Shown here: positions 9,088-17,322 of the stretch, piece by piece
How positions within the stretch are numbered: position 1 is the first letter of the stretch
How the letters are laid out: each line of letters starts with the position of its first letter
DNA from: Pedobacter ginsengisoli
Lineage (GTDB): Bacteria; Bacteroidota; Bacteroidia; Sphingobacteriales; Sphingobacteriaceae
DNA: 64,000 nt
Direction: 5' to 3'
NCBI RefSeq assembly: GCF_002736205.1
Contig: NZ_CP024091.1
Location: 4,895,555 to 4,959,554, forward strand
Position numbers and translations under genes: made by a program
Notes under the pieces: generated by a model
Databases searched by the model: none
Seen by the model: only the letters and a program-made list of their open reading frames with translations
What the model was told of the DNA's origin: nothing

Positions 9088-11472
9088 ATGCGGCATATGT
9101 TTTTAATCAACTTTAAAATAGCTTTAAGAAGCCTTTGGAAAAACAAAGGTTTTTCTCTGATCAATATAGGCGGACTGGCCATTGGTTTGACCTGTTGTTT
9201 AATGTTATTAATTTACGTGAATTACGAATGGAGCTACGATAAACAATTTAAAGATATTGATCGTATTTACGCCACCAAACTTACCCTGAATGTAAATGGC
9301 AAACTTTTAACAACGGATGCTACTCCAAATAAACTTGCCGATGCCGCCTTACTTACCGTACCTACGATGGAAGCAGCGAGCAGAATTGCGATGGGCGATG
9401 CAACTAAATTATTTGGTACGGCCAACAATAATTTTAAGCTAACTACCTTAAATGTTGACCCGTCTTATTTAAAGATATTTGATTACAAATTTATTCAGGG
9501 AAGCCCAGAAACGGCATTAAGCGAGCCAAATTCAGTTTTACTTACTGCATCGGCAGCTAAGAAATTATTTGGCAGTGTGAATGTTTTAGGCAGTAGTGTA
9601 AAATGGGACAACAAGAAGATTCTGAAAGTATCTGCTATTGTAGAAGATCTGCCAAAGAATACGACCCATCAGTTCGAAGCACTGCAGCCCTGGTCTTTTT
9701 TTGAAAGCGAGAATCCAGGAGAAAAGGATAACGGCTGGGGAGCTATTACTTGTTTTACGTTATTCAAGTTAAAAGATAAAGCTAGTTTTGAAGCCACAGA
9801 TGCCGCTATACGGCAATTGATTAAGAAAAATGATAAGAAGAGTAACCTTCAGGCTTTTCTTTTTCCCTTTGGCAAGTACCATCTTTATAATCATTTTGAA
9901 AATGGTAAATCGGCCGGCGGAAGGATTGATCAGGTTAGGTTATTTATTTTTTTGGCATTCTGTGTTTTGTTAATTGCCTGCATTAATTACATGAACCTGT
10001 CTACAGCCAGATCAGAGAAGCGTGCAAGGGAAGTGGGGGTTCGCAAAGCCCTGGGTGCTTCTAGAAAAACACTGATCGGCCAATTTGTTTTAGAATCACT
10101 CGTGCTTTCATTTATTGCGATTCTGATTGCTTTTGTATTGTTAGAAGTCGTTTTGCCTTATTTTAATAACTTACTGGATATTTCTATCCACATTAATTAC
10201 AATTCAGTTCAGACATGGATTACGTTGCTCTCGCTAATCTTATTTACAGGTGTGCTTGCAGGCTGCTATCCCGCATTTTATTTATCTTCCTTTACTCCTG
10301 TAAAAGTGTTAAAGGGCTTTACAGGAATAGGCAAGTCCTCATTGCCAATGCGTAAAATCCTTGTTGTAGTGCAGTTTACTATTTCCATTTGTATGATCGT
10401 TTGTGCAATTGTGATCTATAGTCAGCTTCAATTAATGAAGAATAAGCCTCTTGGATTTAATGAAAATAACCTTGTAGAATTAGATTTGGAGGGTGAATGG
10501 CTAAAGCCGCAGAAATTAGAAATTTTTAAAACAGAACTTAAAAGTGCGGGAGTGATTGCTTCAGCAACGGAATTTGCAAGTTCATTTACTAAGGGAGGTA
10601 CAATAACCGGTGATATTACTTGGCCTGGTAAAGCAGCAAATGATAATTCTATTATAGATTATCGAAGTACAGGCTTTGATTTTGTTAAAACAATAGGTAC
10701 ATCTTTAGTAGAGGGAAGAGATTTCTCTCGTGAATTTGTTGCCGACACCGCAACATCTGTACTTGTAAATGAGGCTATGGTAAAAACAATGGGGCTCAAA
10801 AAACCTGTTGGAACCACAATCAATTGGGGAGACAATCAGCCTCTTCAAATAATTGGTGTAGTAAAAGACTATACAAATGAACATCTTGGTGCAAAGGCGA
10901 AACCTACACTATTTTATTGTAACATATCTCAAAGCAGAGTATTATTGCTTCGTCTTAACCCCGATCAGCCTTTGAGTAAATCAATTCAGACTATTAAAGA
11001 TGTTAGCCTGCAACTTAATCCCTCTTATCCGCCAAACATTCAGTTCATTAGTCAAGGTATGCAGGAGATGATGAAAACGGAGCGTTTGCTAAGTGTGCTG
11101 TCGAATCTGTTTGGCTGCTTTGCTATTTTTATCTCTTGTTTAGGTCTGCTGGGTCTTGCTTTATACATTGCAGAGCAGCGAAGCAAAGAGATCAGCATAC
11201 GGAAAGTTCTTGGTGCCGATTTGAAAAGTATTCTTGTTCTGCTAAACAAGGATTTTATAAAGCTGGTTATTCTATCTAATATGATTGCTATTCCTGCTGC
11301 TTATATCATTGCGGTAAGGTGGTTGCAGAAGTATGATTATAAAGTTCCAATGACTGCCTGGCCGTTTTTAATTGCCTTATTTTTATCGGTATTCATCGCC
11401 ATAATTACAGTAAGCTTTCAAACGGTTAAGGTTGCAAAGGCAAATGCGGTTGATGCGTTAAAGTATGAGTAG
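9088..11472 (+). CDS. FtsX-like ABC transporter permease (MacB type)
   Basis: The 794-residue inner-membrane protein has two MacB_PCD plus FtsX units. TM1 lies near residues 18-42 (GLAIGLTCCLMLLIY), followed by a periplasmic domain to about 285. An FtsX TM bundle (about 287-400) holds the cytoplasmic signature SEKRAREVGVRKALGASRKTL. A second periplasmic domain and a last bundle follow (about 670-790, with EQRSKEISIRKVLGADLKSI). Such permeases couple to an ATPase to drive efflux or lipoprotein/peptide export. No ATPase gene is adjacent, so the partner must be elsewhere. TATCTTTG at 9064-9071 is a plausible -7 box. A second ATG at 9097 is possible. Confidence 0.9.
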   Translation: MRHMFLINFKIALRSLWKNKGFSLINIGGLAIGLTCCLMLLIYVNYEWSYDKQFKDIDRIYATKLTLNVNGKLLTTDATPNKLADAALLTVPTMEAASRIAMGDATKLFGTANNNFKLTTLNVDPSYLKIFDYKFIQGSPETALSEPNSVLLTASAAKKLFGSVNVLGSSVKWDNKKILKVSAIVEDLPKNTTHQFEALQPWSFFESENPGEKDNGWGAITCFTLFKLKDKASFEATDAAIRQLIKKNDKKSNLQAFLFPFGKYHLYNHFENGKSAGGRIDQVRLFIFLAFCVLLIACINYMNLSTARSEKRAREVGVRKALGASRKTLIGQFVLESLVLSFIAILIAFVLLEVVLPYFNNLLDISIHINYNSVQTWITLLSLILFTGVLAGCYPAFYLSSFTPVKVLKGFTGIGKSSLPMRKILVVVQFTISICMIVCAIVIYSQLQLMKNKPLGFNENNLVELDLEGEWLKPQKLEIFKTELKSAGVIASATEFASSFTKGGTITGDITWPGKAANDNSIIDYRSTGFDFVKTIGTSLVEGRDFSREFVADTATSVLVNEAMVKTMGLKKPVGTTINWGDNQPLQIIGVVKDYTNEHLGAKAKPTLFYCNISQSRVLLLRLNPDQPLSKSIQTIKDVSLQLNPSYPPNIQFISQGMQEMMKTERLLSVLSNLFGCFAIFISCLGLLGLALYIAEQRSKEISIRKVLGADLKSILVLLNKDFIKLVILSNMIAIPAAYIIAVRWLQKYDYKVPMTAWPFLIALFLSVFIAIITVSFQTVKVAKANAVDALKYE

Positions 11473-11568
11473 TGGTAATGATACTCCCTCCTACACAATA
11501 ATTTTTGATTGAATTTGTTAACATTTCGTTAATATTTATATGGCTTTACAGTAAGGGACTTATTATTA

Positions 11569-12147
11569 ATGGTTGTTTACAGTAATCTATCGGATCAGGA
11601 ATTGGCTGGCCTTTTGAGAAGTCAAAGTGACCAGCGGGCATTCAGCGAACTTTATGTAAGGTATAAAGGCGTGCTGCATGGCTATGCGTATAAGAAGCTG
11701 GGCAACCTTGAAGAAGCGCGTGATCTTATTCAGGAATTGTTTAGCGCCCTTTGGAACAAGCGGGATACCCTGCCCGACACCCATAACCTATCAGGATATT
11801 TATATACCACTTTAAGAAACCGCATTCTTGATTTTGTGGCGCACAGGCAGGTAGAGCATAAATACCTCAAATCTTTACAGGACTTTATTACAGAGGCAAA
11901 TTTCATTACCGACAGGCAGGTTAGGGAAAGAGAACTTACCCGGCTTATTGAAGATGCAGTGAACGAGCTGCCACCAAAAATGCGAGAAGTATTTTTAATG
12001 AGCAGAAATACAGGCAAAAGCCATAAGGAGATAGCAGAAGAACTGAATATCTCCGAATCTACAGTAAAAAATCATGTTAAAGGAGCGCTTAAAGTACTTA
12101 AAACAAAATTGGGCTTGTTTGCATATATCTTGTTTTTGCTGAAGTAG
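11569..12147 (+). CDS. ECF-subfamily RNA polymerase sigma-70 factor
   Basis: The 192-residue protein has region 2 (RAFSELYVRYKGVLHGYAY through DLIQELFSALWNKRD, about residues 22-70). Region 4 ends in a helix-turn-helix, REVFLMSRNTGKSHKEIAEELNISESTVKNHV (about 140-172). A hydrophobic tail LGLFAYILFLLK follows. This is the Bacteroidota ECF type that normally pairs with a FecR-like anti-sigma factor and a SusC/SusD pair. Here the next gene is convergent and abuts its stop codon, and the upstream gene is a permease, so it is an orphan ECF factor. Its regulon and signal are unknown. Confidence 0.9.
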   Translation: MVVYSNLSDQELAGLLRSQSDQRAFSELYVRYKGVLHGYAYKKLGNLEEARDLIQELFSALWNKRDTLPDTHNLSGYLYTTLRNRILDFVAHRQVEHKYLKSLQDFITEANFITDRQVRERELTRLIEDAVNELPPKMREVFLMSRNTGKSHKEIAEELNISESTVKNHVKGALKVLKTKLGLFAYILFLLK

Positions 12148-13371
12148 CTAAACTTTATCGTATCTAAGTACATAATGGCGGTATAAATGGCTAATGTGGA
12201 ACAATTGTTCGGCAATAAACAACAGCACAACTAAAGGTAACAACAGCTCCATATGGTCGGCCTTCCAAAAAATATAAGTAAATACCGTCAGCAGCCGTGT
12301 ATATTCAAGATTGTAAATCCATTTGCGCTGCTCCATTAATGCGCCGCAATTGATCAGCGTAAGCAAAACAAAGCCAACAATAAATAGCTTGTCAGTAGCC
12401 TCAAAGAAAGGATATAAACCGGTAATTAGCGTCAACAGAATTACGCTAACAATTATTTGGATGTTCAGATAGCCTCTGAATTTGAAGCGGTAGGATGAAG
12501 ATACCTTGTGCTGCAAGTATTTCTTTTCCAGCATAGGCCTTATTTCCTGATCCAGCCTTGATGGGTGACCAAACACAATTTTCAATTTCCGGTTTATGCC
12601 CGTCACTTTTTTACAAGCAGCTAAAATTTCAAGGTAATAATGAAAATGCTGCCATAAAAAGCTGTAACTTTTTACCGGGTGCGTAAGCCCATACCTTGGC
12701 TGTTCTTCTTCTTTCTGGAATGTTCCAAAAATTTTGTCCCAAAACACAAATACATCCCCATAATTTTTATCAAGGTATTTTTGATCACTGGCATGATGAA
12801 CGCCATGTATAGAAGGTGTAACCAAAATATATTCAAGCCAGCCTAAATTTTTAATCAGCTGAGTGTGGGTAAAGAAGGAGTAGGCCCCATGTACAATCAG
12901 GATAGTGATTACCATAGCAGGATGAAATCCGAGCAGGGGTATTACACACCAAAAGAGATTTCTGATCAATGCCTGAAAAACGGTGATCCTGGCAGATACG
13001 GTAAAGTTAAATTCTTCACTCTGATGATGCACAATATGGGCAGCCCAAAGGATGTTTACCTCGTGCCCCAGCCTATGATACCAGTACCAAATCAGATCTG
13101 TAACCAGGATCAGTAATAGCCAAACCCACCAGGTGTTAGGTATGCTGAAAAGTGCATAGTTGGTGTAAATAAAAAAGAACAGGCTATAAAAACTTGCCGA
13201 TATAAACAGGTTCAGAAGCCTTTCGGCAATGCCTATACTGAGGTTAGAAATAGAACTTTCATATTTAAACAGATGTGTTTTTTTTAGCTTTAAAGCCAAA
13301 CCATATTCTAAAAACAGAAACACAAAAAAAGCCGGAATAGCGAAGGCTAAATAGTTAAAATGACTCATCAT
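12148..13371 (-). CDS. Sterol desaturase / fatty acid hydroxylase family membrane protein
   Basis: The 407-residue membrane protein has the di-iron histidine motifs of the fatty acid hydroxylase superfamily: WYHRLGHE (about residues 95-102), HIVHHQSEEFN (about 111-121) and HGVHHASD (about 190-197). Hydrophobic segments surround these and run on in the C-terminal third. It probably hydroxylates or desaturates a lipid or isoprenoid at the inner membrane. Its stop codon abuts that of the ECF sigma gene with no gap. Upstream lie a -7 box, a 33-bp palindrome and five 11-bp repeats, suggesting dedicated regulation. The substrate is unknown. Confidence 0.85.
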   Translation of the reverse strand: MMSHFNYLAFAIPAFFVFLFLEYGLALKLKKTHLFKYESSISNLSIGIAERLLNLFISASFYSLFFFIYTNYALFSIPNTWWVWLLLILVTDLIWYWYHRLGHEVNILWAAHIVHHQSEEFNFTVSARITVFQALIRNLFWCVIPLLGFHPAMVITILIVHGAYSFFTHTQLIKNLGWLEYILVTPSIHGVHHASDQKYLDKNYGDVFVFWDKIFGTFQKEEEQPRYGLTHPVKSYSFLWQHFHYYLEILAACKKVTGINRKLKIVFGHPSRLDQEIRPMLEKKYLQHKVSSSYRFKFRGYLNIQIIVSVILLTLITGLYPFFEATDKLFIVGFVLLTLINCGALMEQRKWIYNLEYTRLLTVFTYIFWKADHMELLLPLVVLLFIAEQLFHISHLYRHYVLRYDKV

Positions 13372-13388
13372 AATTAATTCCTCTAAGT

Positions 13389-13428
13389 CAAATATAAATA
13401 AATACTACTAATTTAGTAGTATTTATTT
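13389..13428 (-). promoter_or_regulatory. -7 box and 33-bp palindromic operator of the desaturase gene
   Basis: On the minus strand TATATTTG (13389-13396) matches TAnnTTTG. Directly upstream is a perfect 15-bp inverted repeat with arms AAATAAATACTACTA (13396-13410) and its complement (13414-13428) around a 3-base centre. It occupies the -10 to -40 interval, so a bound protein would block RNA polymerase. The TACTA/TAGTA core recalls BlaI/MecI-type operators; that comparison is inference. Confidence 0.55.
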
Positions 13429-13463
13429 TGAACTGTGCTTATTCAGGGTTTATACATTGCCAA

Positions 13464-13518
13464 ATTGCATGTGTATTGTTTGGCCATTGTATAACGATTG
13501 TTTAAACATTGTATAAGC
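13464..13518. repeat. Five 11-bp direct repeats (ATTGnnnnnnn)
   Basis: Five consecutive units begin with ATTG at exactly 11-bp spacing: ATTGCATGTGT, ATTGTTTGGCC, ATTGTATAACG, ATTGTTTAAAC, ATTGTATAAGC. The period places each unit on nearly the same face of the helix, as in iterated binding sites for an activator or response regulator. It lies about 70 bp upstream of the desaturase -7 box and downstream of the DHFR-like gene. Confidence 0.5.
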
Positions 13519-13614
13519 CCTTATAAGTATCTGGTATTTAGCGTGTTAAAAAAGTGCGATTTTAGCGGATTTTTGGGGCTGGAAAAGCCTCTGTTATGCA
13601 GATAAAAAGAAAAA

Positions 13615-14184
13615 TTATTTTTTCAGCGGGCCAATGTGTTTATAAGTGTTAATGAACAAGCCGGTAGGCGTGGTTTTTGAGTCAACAAGAGCAAGTTCCC
13701 GGGCATTAATACTGTCCGATAATAAGCGTTTACCCTGGCCAAGTAAAACCGGATAGGTAATAAGGATAACCTCGTCAGCCAGTCCCTGGTCAAGCAATAC
13801 AGACGTTAATGTTGAGCTCCCCACAACAATCAGGTCAGGGCCATCAGTTGACTTTAGGTTCCTGATCGCTTCTACAGCGTCTTCATCCAAATTATTTACC
13901 GGCCCCCATTTCAAACTATCGGGTCTGTGGGTTGCAATATATTTCGTTGCAGCGTTTATAGCATTTGCCATTGGAAAATCTCCAGCGTTAGGCCAAAAGC
14001 CACTAAATATATCATAGGTGCGGCGGGCAAGCAGGAGGTCAAAATTGGGGCCGTATGCTTCAAAGAGTGCTGCTGCGCCGGCAGGACTGCGGTAAGGTGT
14101 TGTCCATGCACCGTAAGTGTAGTCTCCGTCGTGTTCTATCACACCGTCAAGTGAGATATGTTCGAAAATTCTGATCTTTCTCAT
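13615..14184 (-). CDS. Dihydrofolate reductase / RibD C-terminal-family protein
   Basis: The 189-residue protein starts MRKIRIFEHISLDGVIEHDG and contains LLLARRTYDIFSGFWP and DLIVVGSSTLTSVLLDQGLADEVILITYPVLLGQGKRL. These are the hallmarks of the RibD C-terminal/YwjB-like dihydrofolate-reductase-fold family. Members bind NADPH, but most small stand-alone forms have no proven substrate; true folate or riboflavin roles are not implied. Length is normal for the family. The gene is monocistronic with no clear promoter in the 237 bp upstream. Confidence 0.85.
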   Translation of the reverse strand: MRKIRIFEHISLDGVIEHDGDYTYGAWTTPYRSPAGAAALFEAYGPNFDLLLARRTYDIFSGFWPNAGDFPMANAINAATKYIATHRPDSLKWGPVNNLDEDAVEAIRNLKSTDGPDLIVVGSSTLTSVLLDQGLADEVILITYPVLLGQGKRLLSDSINARELALVDSKTTPTGLFINTYKHIGPLKK

Positions 14185-14410
14185 TTTGGTTTCTATTAAT
14201 TTAATTGTTAACCAAATTTAAAGAGGGCGGAGGTAATTATGTGAGGTGCAATCGTGACAATAAAAGGGTGTTTTGTGAATTTACATCTTTTAGTGGGTGT
14301 TCTTTGCATTTGGGACTGGAATAAATACTGTGTGACGGAATAAATTCAATAATCGGCTTTATCAAAAAGATGATTATTGAATTTATGTCTTCGTAGTAAA
14401 GATATATTTT

Positions 14411-14418
14411 TATATTTG
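14411..14418 (+). promoter_or_regulatory. -7 box close to the AAA_14 start
   Basis: TATATTTG matches TAnnTTTG and ends 3 bases before the first ATG (14422). Transcription would start within or beside that codon, implying a leaderless mRNA or use of the ATG at 14425 or 14467. Confidence 0.45.
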
Positions 14419-14421
14419 TGT

Positions 14422-15732
14422 ATGATGAAGGAAATAATAAAGGAGATTTTGATCCAAAATCAGGATATGAATCTTTCCAGAGGCCTAAGATCACGAAATA
14501 CGGGAATATCTTTGGATCTGGAAAAGATACAAGCTATCATTGGCCCCAGGCGTGTAGGTAAAACATCAGCAATGCAATTAGCCATTGAGGAATTGAAGAC
14601 AACCCGAGGAATATCTCCCACTCAAATTATCTATTTCAATTTCGAGGATGAACGTATACAATTTGAACCTCATCAGCTAGATCTGATCTTGCAGGCATGG
14701 CAGGAACTAAATCCGGAAAATAAATTGGAAAATGCCTGGTTCTTTTTCGATGAAGTACAGGCTGCGCCCGGTTGGGAGCATTTTTTAAACCGAATAAATG
14801 AAACATGGTCCAAAAAAATATTCTTTACAGGTAGCAACAGTTCTGTACTTCATACCGAACTAAAATCTGTATTGAGGGGACGAAGCATAGCCATCGAATT
14901 ATTACCGCTTTCTTTTAAGGAATATTGTGAATTCAGCAATTTTAAACCTACAGCATACGGTCCGGGTAAAAGCCAAACCATAGCATTATTTCATAAATAT
15001 TTAATTCATGGAGGGTATCCGGAAACAATTAACCTTCCTTCTACTCAAATTGGGTTGTCTTATTTGCAGGAGTATTATAACGCGATGTTGCTTCGCGACA
15101 TTGTAGAATACAACAAGTTAAGTAATTATAGCTATTTAAGAAGCCTGTATAGGCAGGCCGCGTCTACTATAGGTAAAACAATTAGTAACCGACGATTATA
15201 TAATCAGCTCAAATCACAACAATACAGCGTTGGGATAAATAGTATCTATGAAGCGATGGACATGGCAGAACAGGCCTACCTCTTTAAAAGAATTAGTCGT
15301 TTTAACTATTCAGATAGCAAGCGCGAGAAATCAGATAAAAAGATCTATTGGCTTGATAATGGCTTGTTAAATGCCAACACCGCTCAGTATACAGGTAACA
15401 ATGGTTTGTTATTAGAGAATCTCGTATATAAAGAGCTTTATCTGAAATTTGGCAATATTTATACTCAAAATATTTATTACTACTCTGAACCGGCGGGTGA
15501 ATGTGATTTTGTAATCTATCCTGAAGGTGGAATTGCTATGCCGGTACAGGTGAGTTGGACACTCTCTAATCCAGACACGAGGAGCAGGGAAATGAAAGGA
15601 TTACTTAAAGCTGCTGCTTATTGCAAGGTTAACGAAGCCTGGATTATTACACTTGATGAGGAAGAAGAATTGACCATTGATGGCGTGCATATCAAAATTA
15701 TGCCAGCCTGGAAATGGATGACAAAAGAATAG
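14422..15732 (+). CDS. AAA_14 / DUF4143 ATPase
   Basis: The start used (MMKEIIKEILIQNQDMNLSR) gives 436 residues; ATGs at 14425 and 14467 are possible. Walker A is GPRRVGKT (41-48), Walker B FFFDE (107-111), and FFTGSNSSVL is sensor-1-like. The C-terminal DUF4143 domain carries ECDFVIY...MPVQVSW, which resembles a degenerate PD-(D/E)xK core. These STAND-like ATPases are very common in Bacteroidetes, have no settled function and are often found among mobile or defence genes. Right after it lies a broken DUF1016 nuclease fragment, so this may be the survivor of an accessory cassette. Confidence 0.9.
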   Translation: MMKEIIKEILIQNQDMNLSRGLRSRNTGISLDLEKIQAIIGPRRVGKTSAMQLAIEELKTTRGISPTQIIYFNFEDERIQFEPHQLDLILQAWQELNPENKLENAWFFFDEVQAAPGWEHFLNRINETWSKKIFFTGSNSSVLHTELKSVLRGRSIAIELLPLSFKEYCEFSNFKPTAYGPGKSQTIALFHKYLIHGGYPETINLPSTQIGLSYLQEYYNAMLLRDIVEYNKLSNYSYLRSLYRQAASTIGKTISNRRLYNQLKSQQYSVGINSIYEAMDMAEQAYLFKRISRFNYSDSKREKSDKKIYWLDNGLLNANTAQYTGNNGLLLENLVYKELYLKFGNIYTQNIYYYSEPAGECDFVIYPEGGIAMPVQVSWTLSNPDTRSREMKGLLKAAAYCKVNEAWIITLDEEEELTIDGVHIKIMPAWKWMTKE

Positions 15733-15762
15733 TGACCTACTTTTATATCGTTTAATGGCCCG

Positions 15763-16095
15763 TTGTTAAATCCTGTAAGACTTTTATATTTGGGATATCC
15801 AATAAGTGAGAAGCTTTCTCACTTATTGAGCGGGTCTCATTATGTTGGACTGCTTAAAATTGATGATAAGCTCGAACGTAGCTTCTACCAGCAGCAATCA
15901 ATTATCGAGAAGTGGTCAATACCAGAGCTCAAACGCCAGAAAAAATCCTCTTTATACCTTAGATTGGCTGTATTCAAAGATAAGGATCAGATTTTAAAAC
16001 TCGCAAAGCAGGGTCAAAGGGTTGATAACCCAATAGATATATGCCATCAAAAGATGTTATCTACTCAATTTACAATTTTTTTGTTTATTGACTAG
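15763..16095 (+). pseudogene. Truncated DUF1016/YhcG-like nuclease fragment
   Basis: The open frame (only a TTG is available as start) reads YPISEKLSHLLSGSHYVGLL, KIDDKLERSFYQQQSIIEKW and SIPELKRQKKSSLYLRLAVF. This matches the inner part of the DUF1016 N-terminal domain of YhcG-type PD-(D/E)xK proteins, whose usual form is LSWSHYVELLKIDD. Both ends are missing: there is no N-terminal segment, and similarity stops after DNPID, before the catalytic C-terminal half. The normal protein is about 340 residues; only about 100 remain. It starts 30 bp after the AAA_14 stop. I regard it as a relic, not a gene. Confidence 0.75.
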
Positions 16096-16211
16096 CCCTT
16101 AGTGGAGGTTTCGGCAATAGTAGACAGGTAATTATGAAACCCGTTGTCCATTCATTTCGCTTCAAAGTGTGCAGTAATTACCATATAAACTGTCCATTTG
16201 ACTGATTTTAA

Positions 16212-16337
16212 GTGTATTACAGGTGTTGTGTTGCTGTGCCTGGAAGCAATATTACACTGAACCCGGGCCCGGGAAGCACACAGGCCGGAACAAATACAGG
16301 TATACAACCTTTTGTAAGATTATCGGCCAGGTTCTAA
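16212..16337 (+). other. Possible coding remnant with outer-membrane-like C-terminus
   Basis: A frame without its own ATG runs from a stop at 16209-16211 to TAA at 16335-16337. It reads VAVPGSNITLNPGPGSTQAG followed by TNTGIQPFVRLSARF. The ending in alternating residues and a terminal Phe is what beta-barrel proteins often show. It could be the tail of a lost surface-protein gene, or chance; the evidence is weak. Confidence 0.2.
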
Positions 16338-16355
16338 TTATAAAACAGAAAGATC

Positions 16356-17220
16356 ATGAAATTTTTAAATACAAAATTTGCAATACTATTGGGCGTGGCT
16401 GCTATCAGAACCGCATCATGCAAAAAAACGGAATACCTGGATTCGGATAATGCCGACAGGCCACCTTTAAGTGCTAAGGTTAAACTGGTAAATGCCTTGT
16501 CTATTACCGCTCCGATTAACTTTCTGGACTTTACAAGACAGATAAATACTGCCATGATAGTTCATAATGCTTCAACTGATTACATGGATACGCAGTATGG
16601 CAAAGTACAGTACAATTCTACAGAGGGGAGCAATACGAGTTATAAATCATCATATGTATTTGGAGGTAGTGCCACCTTTGTGCAGGAGACAGATAAGGCT
16701 TCTTTTGCAGGGCCTAATGGCCCTATTGCCAGCTATTACCATACTTTATTTGCAGTGGCTAAACGCAGGCCAAGTAAATTGAATCCAGGAAACAGGGATA
16801 GCCTTGTTTTGTGATGACCTGACTACACCGGTTTCGGGTAAAGCAAAAGTTCGCTTTGCAAACTTTTCTCCTGACGCACCGAATGTTGATTTAGCTTTAG
16901 CAGGCAGTGCTGCGGTTTTTTCTAACGTTGCTTATGGCAATTTTGGCGAACAGACCATTATAACTTATGATGCAAATGGGAAAGCTCCGGCAACTATACC
17001 TGGTTTGACATGGAAAACGCTTGGCCCTTTTAAGGAAATTGATGCTTTTGCCGGTAAGAATCTGGAGGTTAAGAACAACGCCACTCAGGCAGTAATACCA
17101 ATTACAGGCAACGGATTGTCTAACCTGACTTTTGAGTCAGGGAAAATATATACTGTGTTTATAAATGGCAGTGTAAATGGTACCGGAGTAAGCGCCACAA
17201 TCATTACACATAACAAGTAA
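16356..17220 (+). pseudogene. DUF4397 lipoprotein gene with a frameshift
   Basis: The first part (16356-16814) starts MKFLNTKFAILLGVAAIRTA and has a lipobox TASC followed by KKTEYLD, so the product would be an exported lipoprotein. It reads in frame through GNRDSL to a TGA at 16812. The second part (to 17220) continues one frame over: FCDDLTTPVSGKAKVRFANF, SPDAPNVDLAL, a typical DUF4397 repeat. Dropping one T in the run at 16804-16810 rejoins them as RDSLFCDDLTTP. Full length would be about 287 residues. Whether this is a real mutation or a sequencing error cannot be told; the rest of both halves is intact. Confidence 0.8.
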
Positions 17221-17236
17221 TGTTAAAATCTAAGTG

Positions 17237-17277
17237 TAAAGTAAAATAAAGGTGGTTTAGGCCTTTATTTTACTTTA
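17237..17277. terminator. Intrinsic terminator after the DUF4397 gene
   Basis: A perfect 16-bp stem pairs TAAAGTAAAATAAAGG with CCTTTATTTTACTTTA around a 9-base loop. Its lower part is A/T-rich, as in Bacteroidota terminators. Confidence 0.75.
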
Positions 17278-17322
17278 TAAGTGCGTATATGATTAAATTT
17301 ATGGGTAACTAATATTTCATAT

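Noticed and set aside
13464..13518. CRISPR array
   Set aside because: The 11-bp repeats are contiguous, with no spacers and no cas genes in the window.
16223..16450. 75-residue ORF overlapping the DUF4397 start
   Set aside because: GTG start, out of frame with the lipoprotein gene, no recognisable domain; the alternative frame ending at 16337 is more protein-like.
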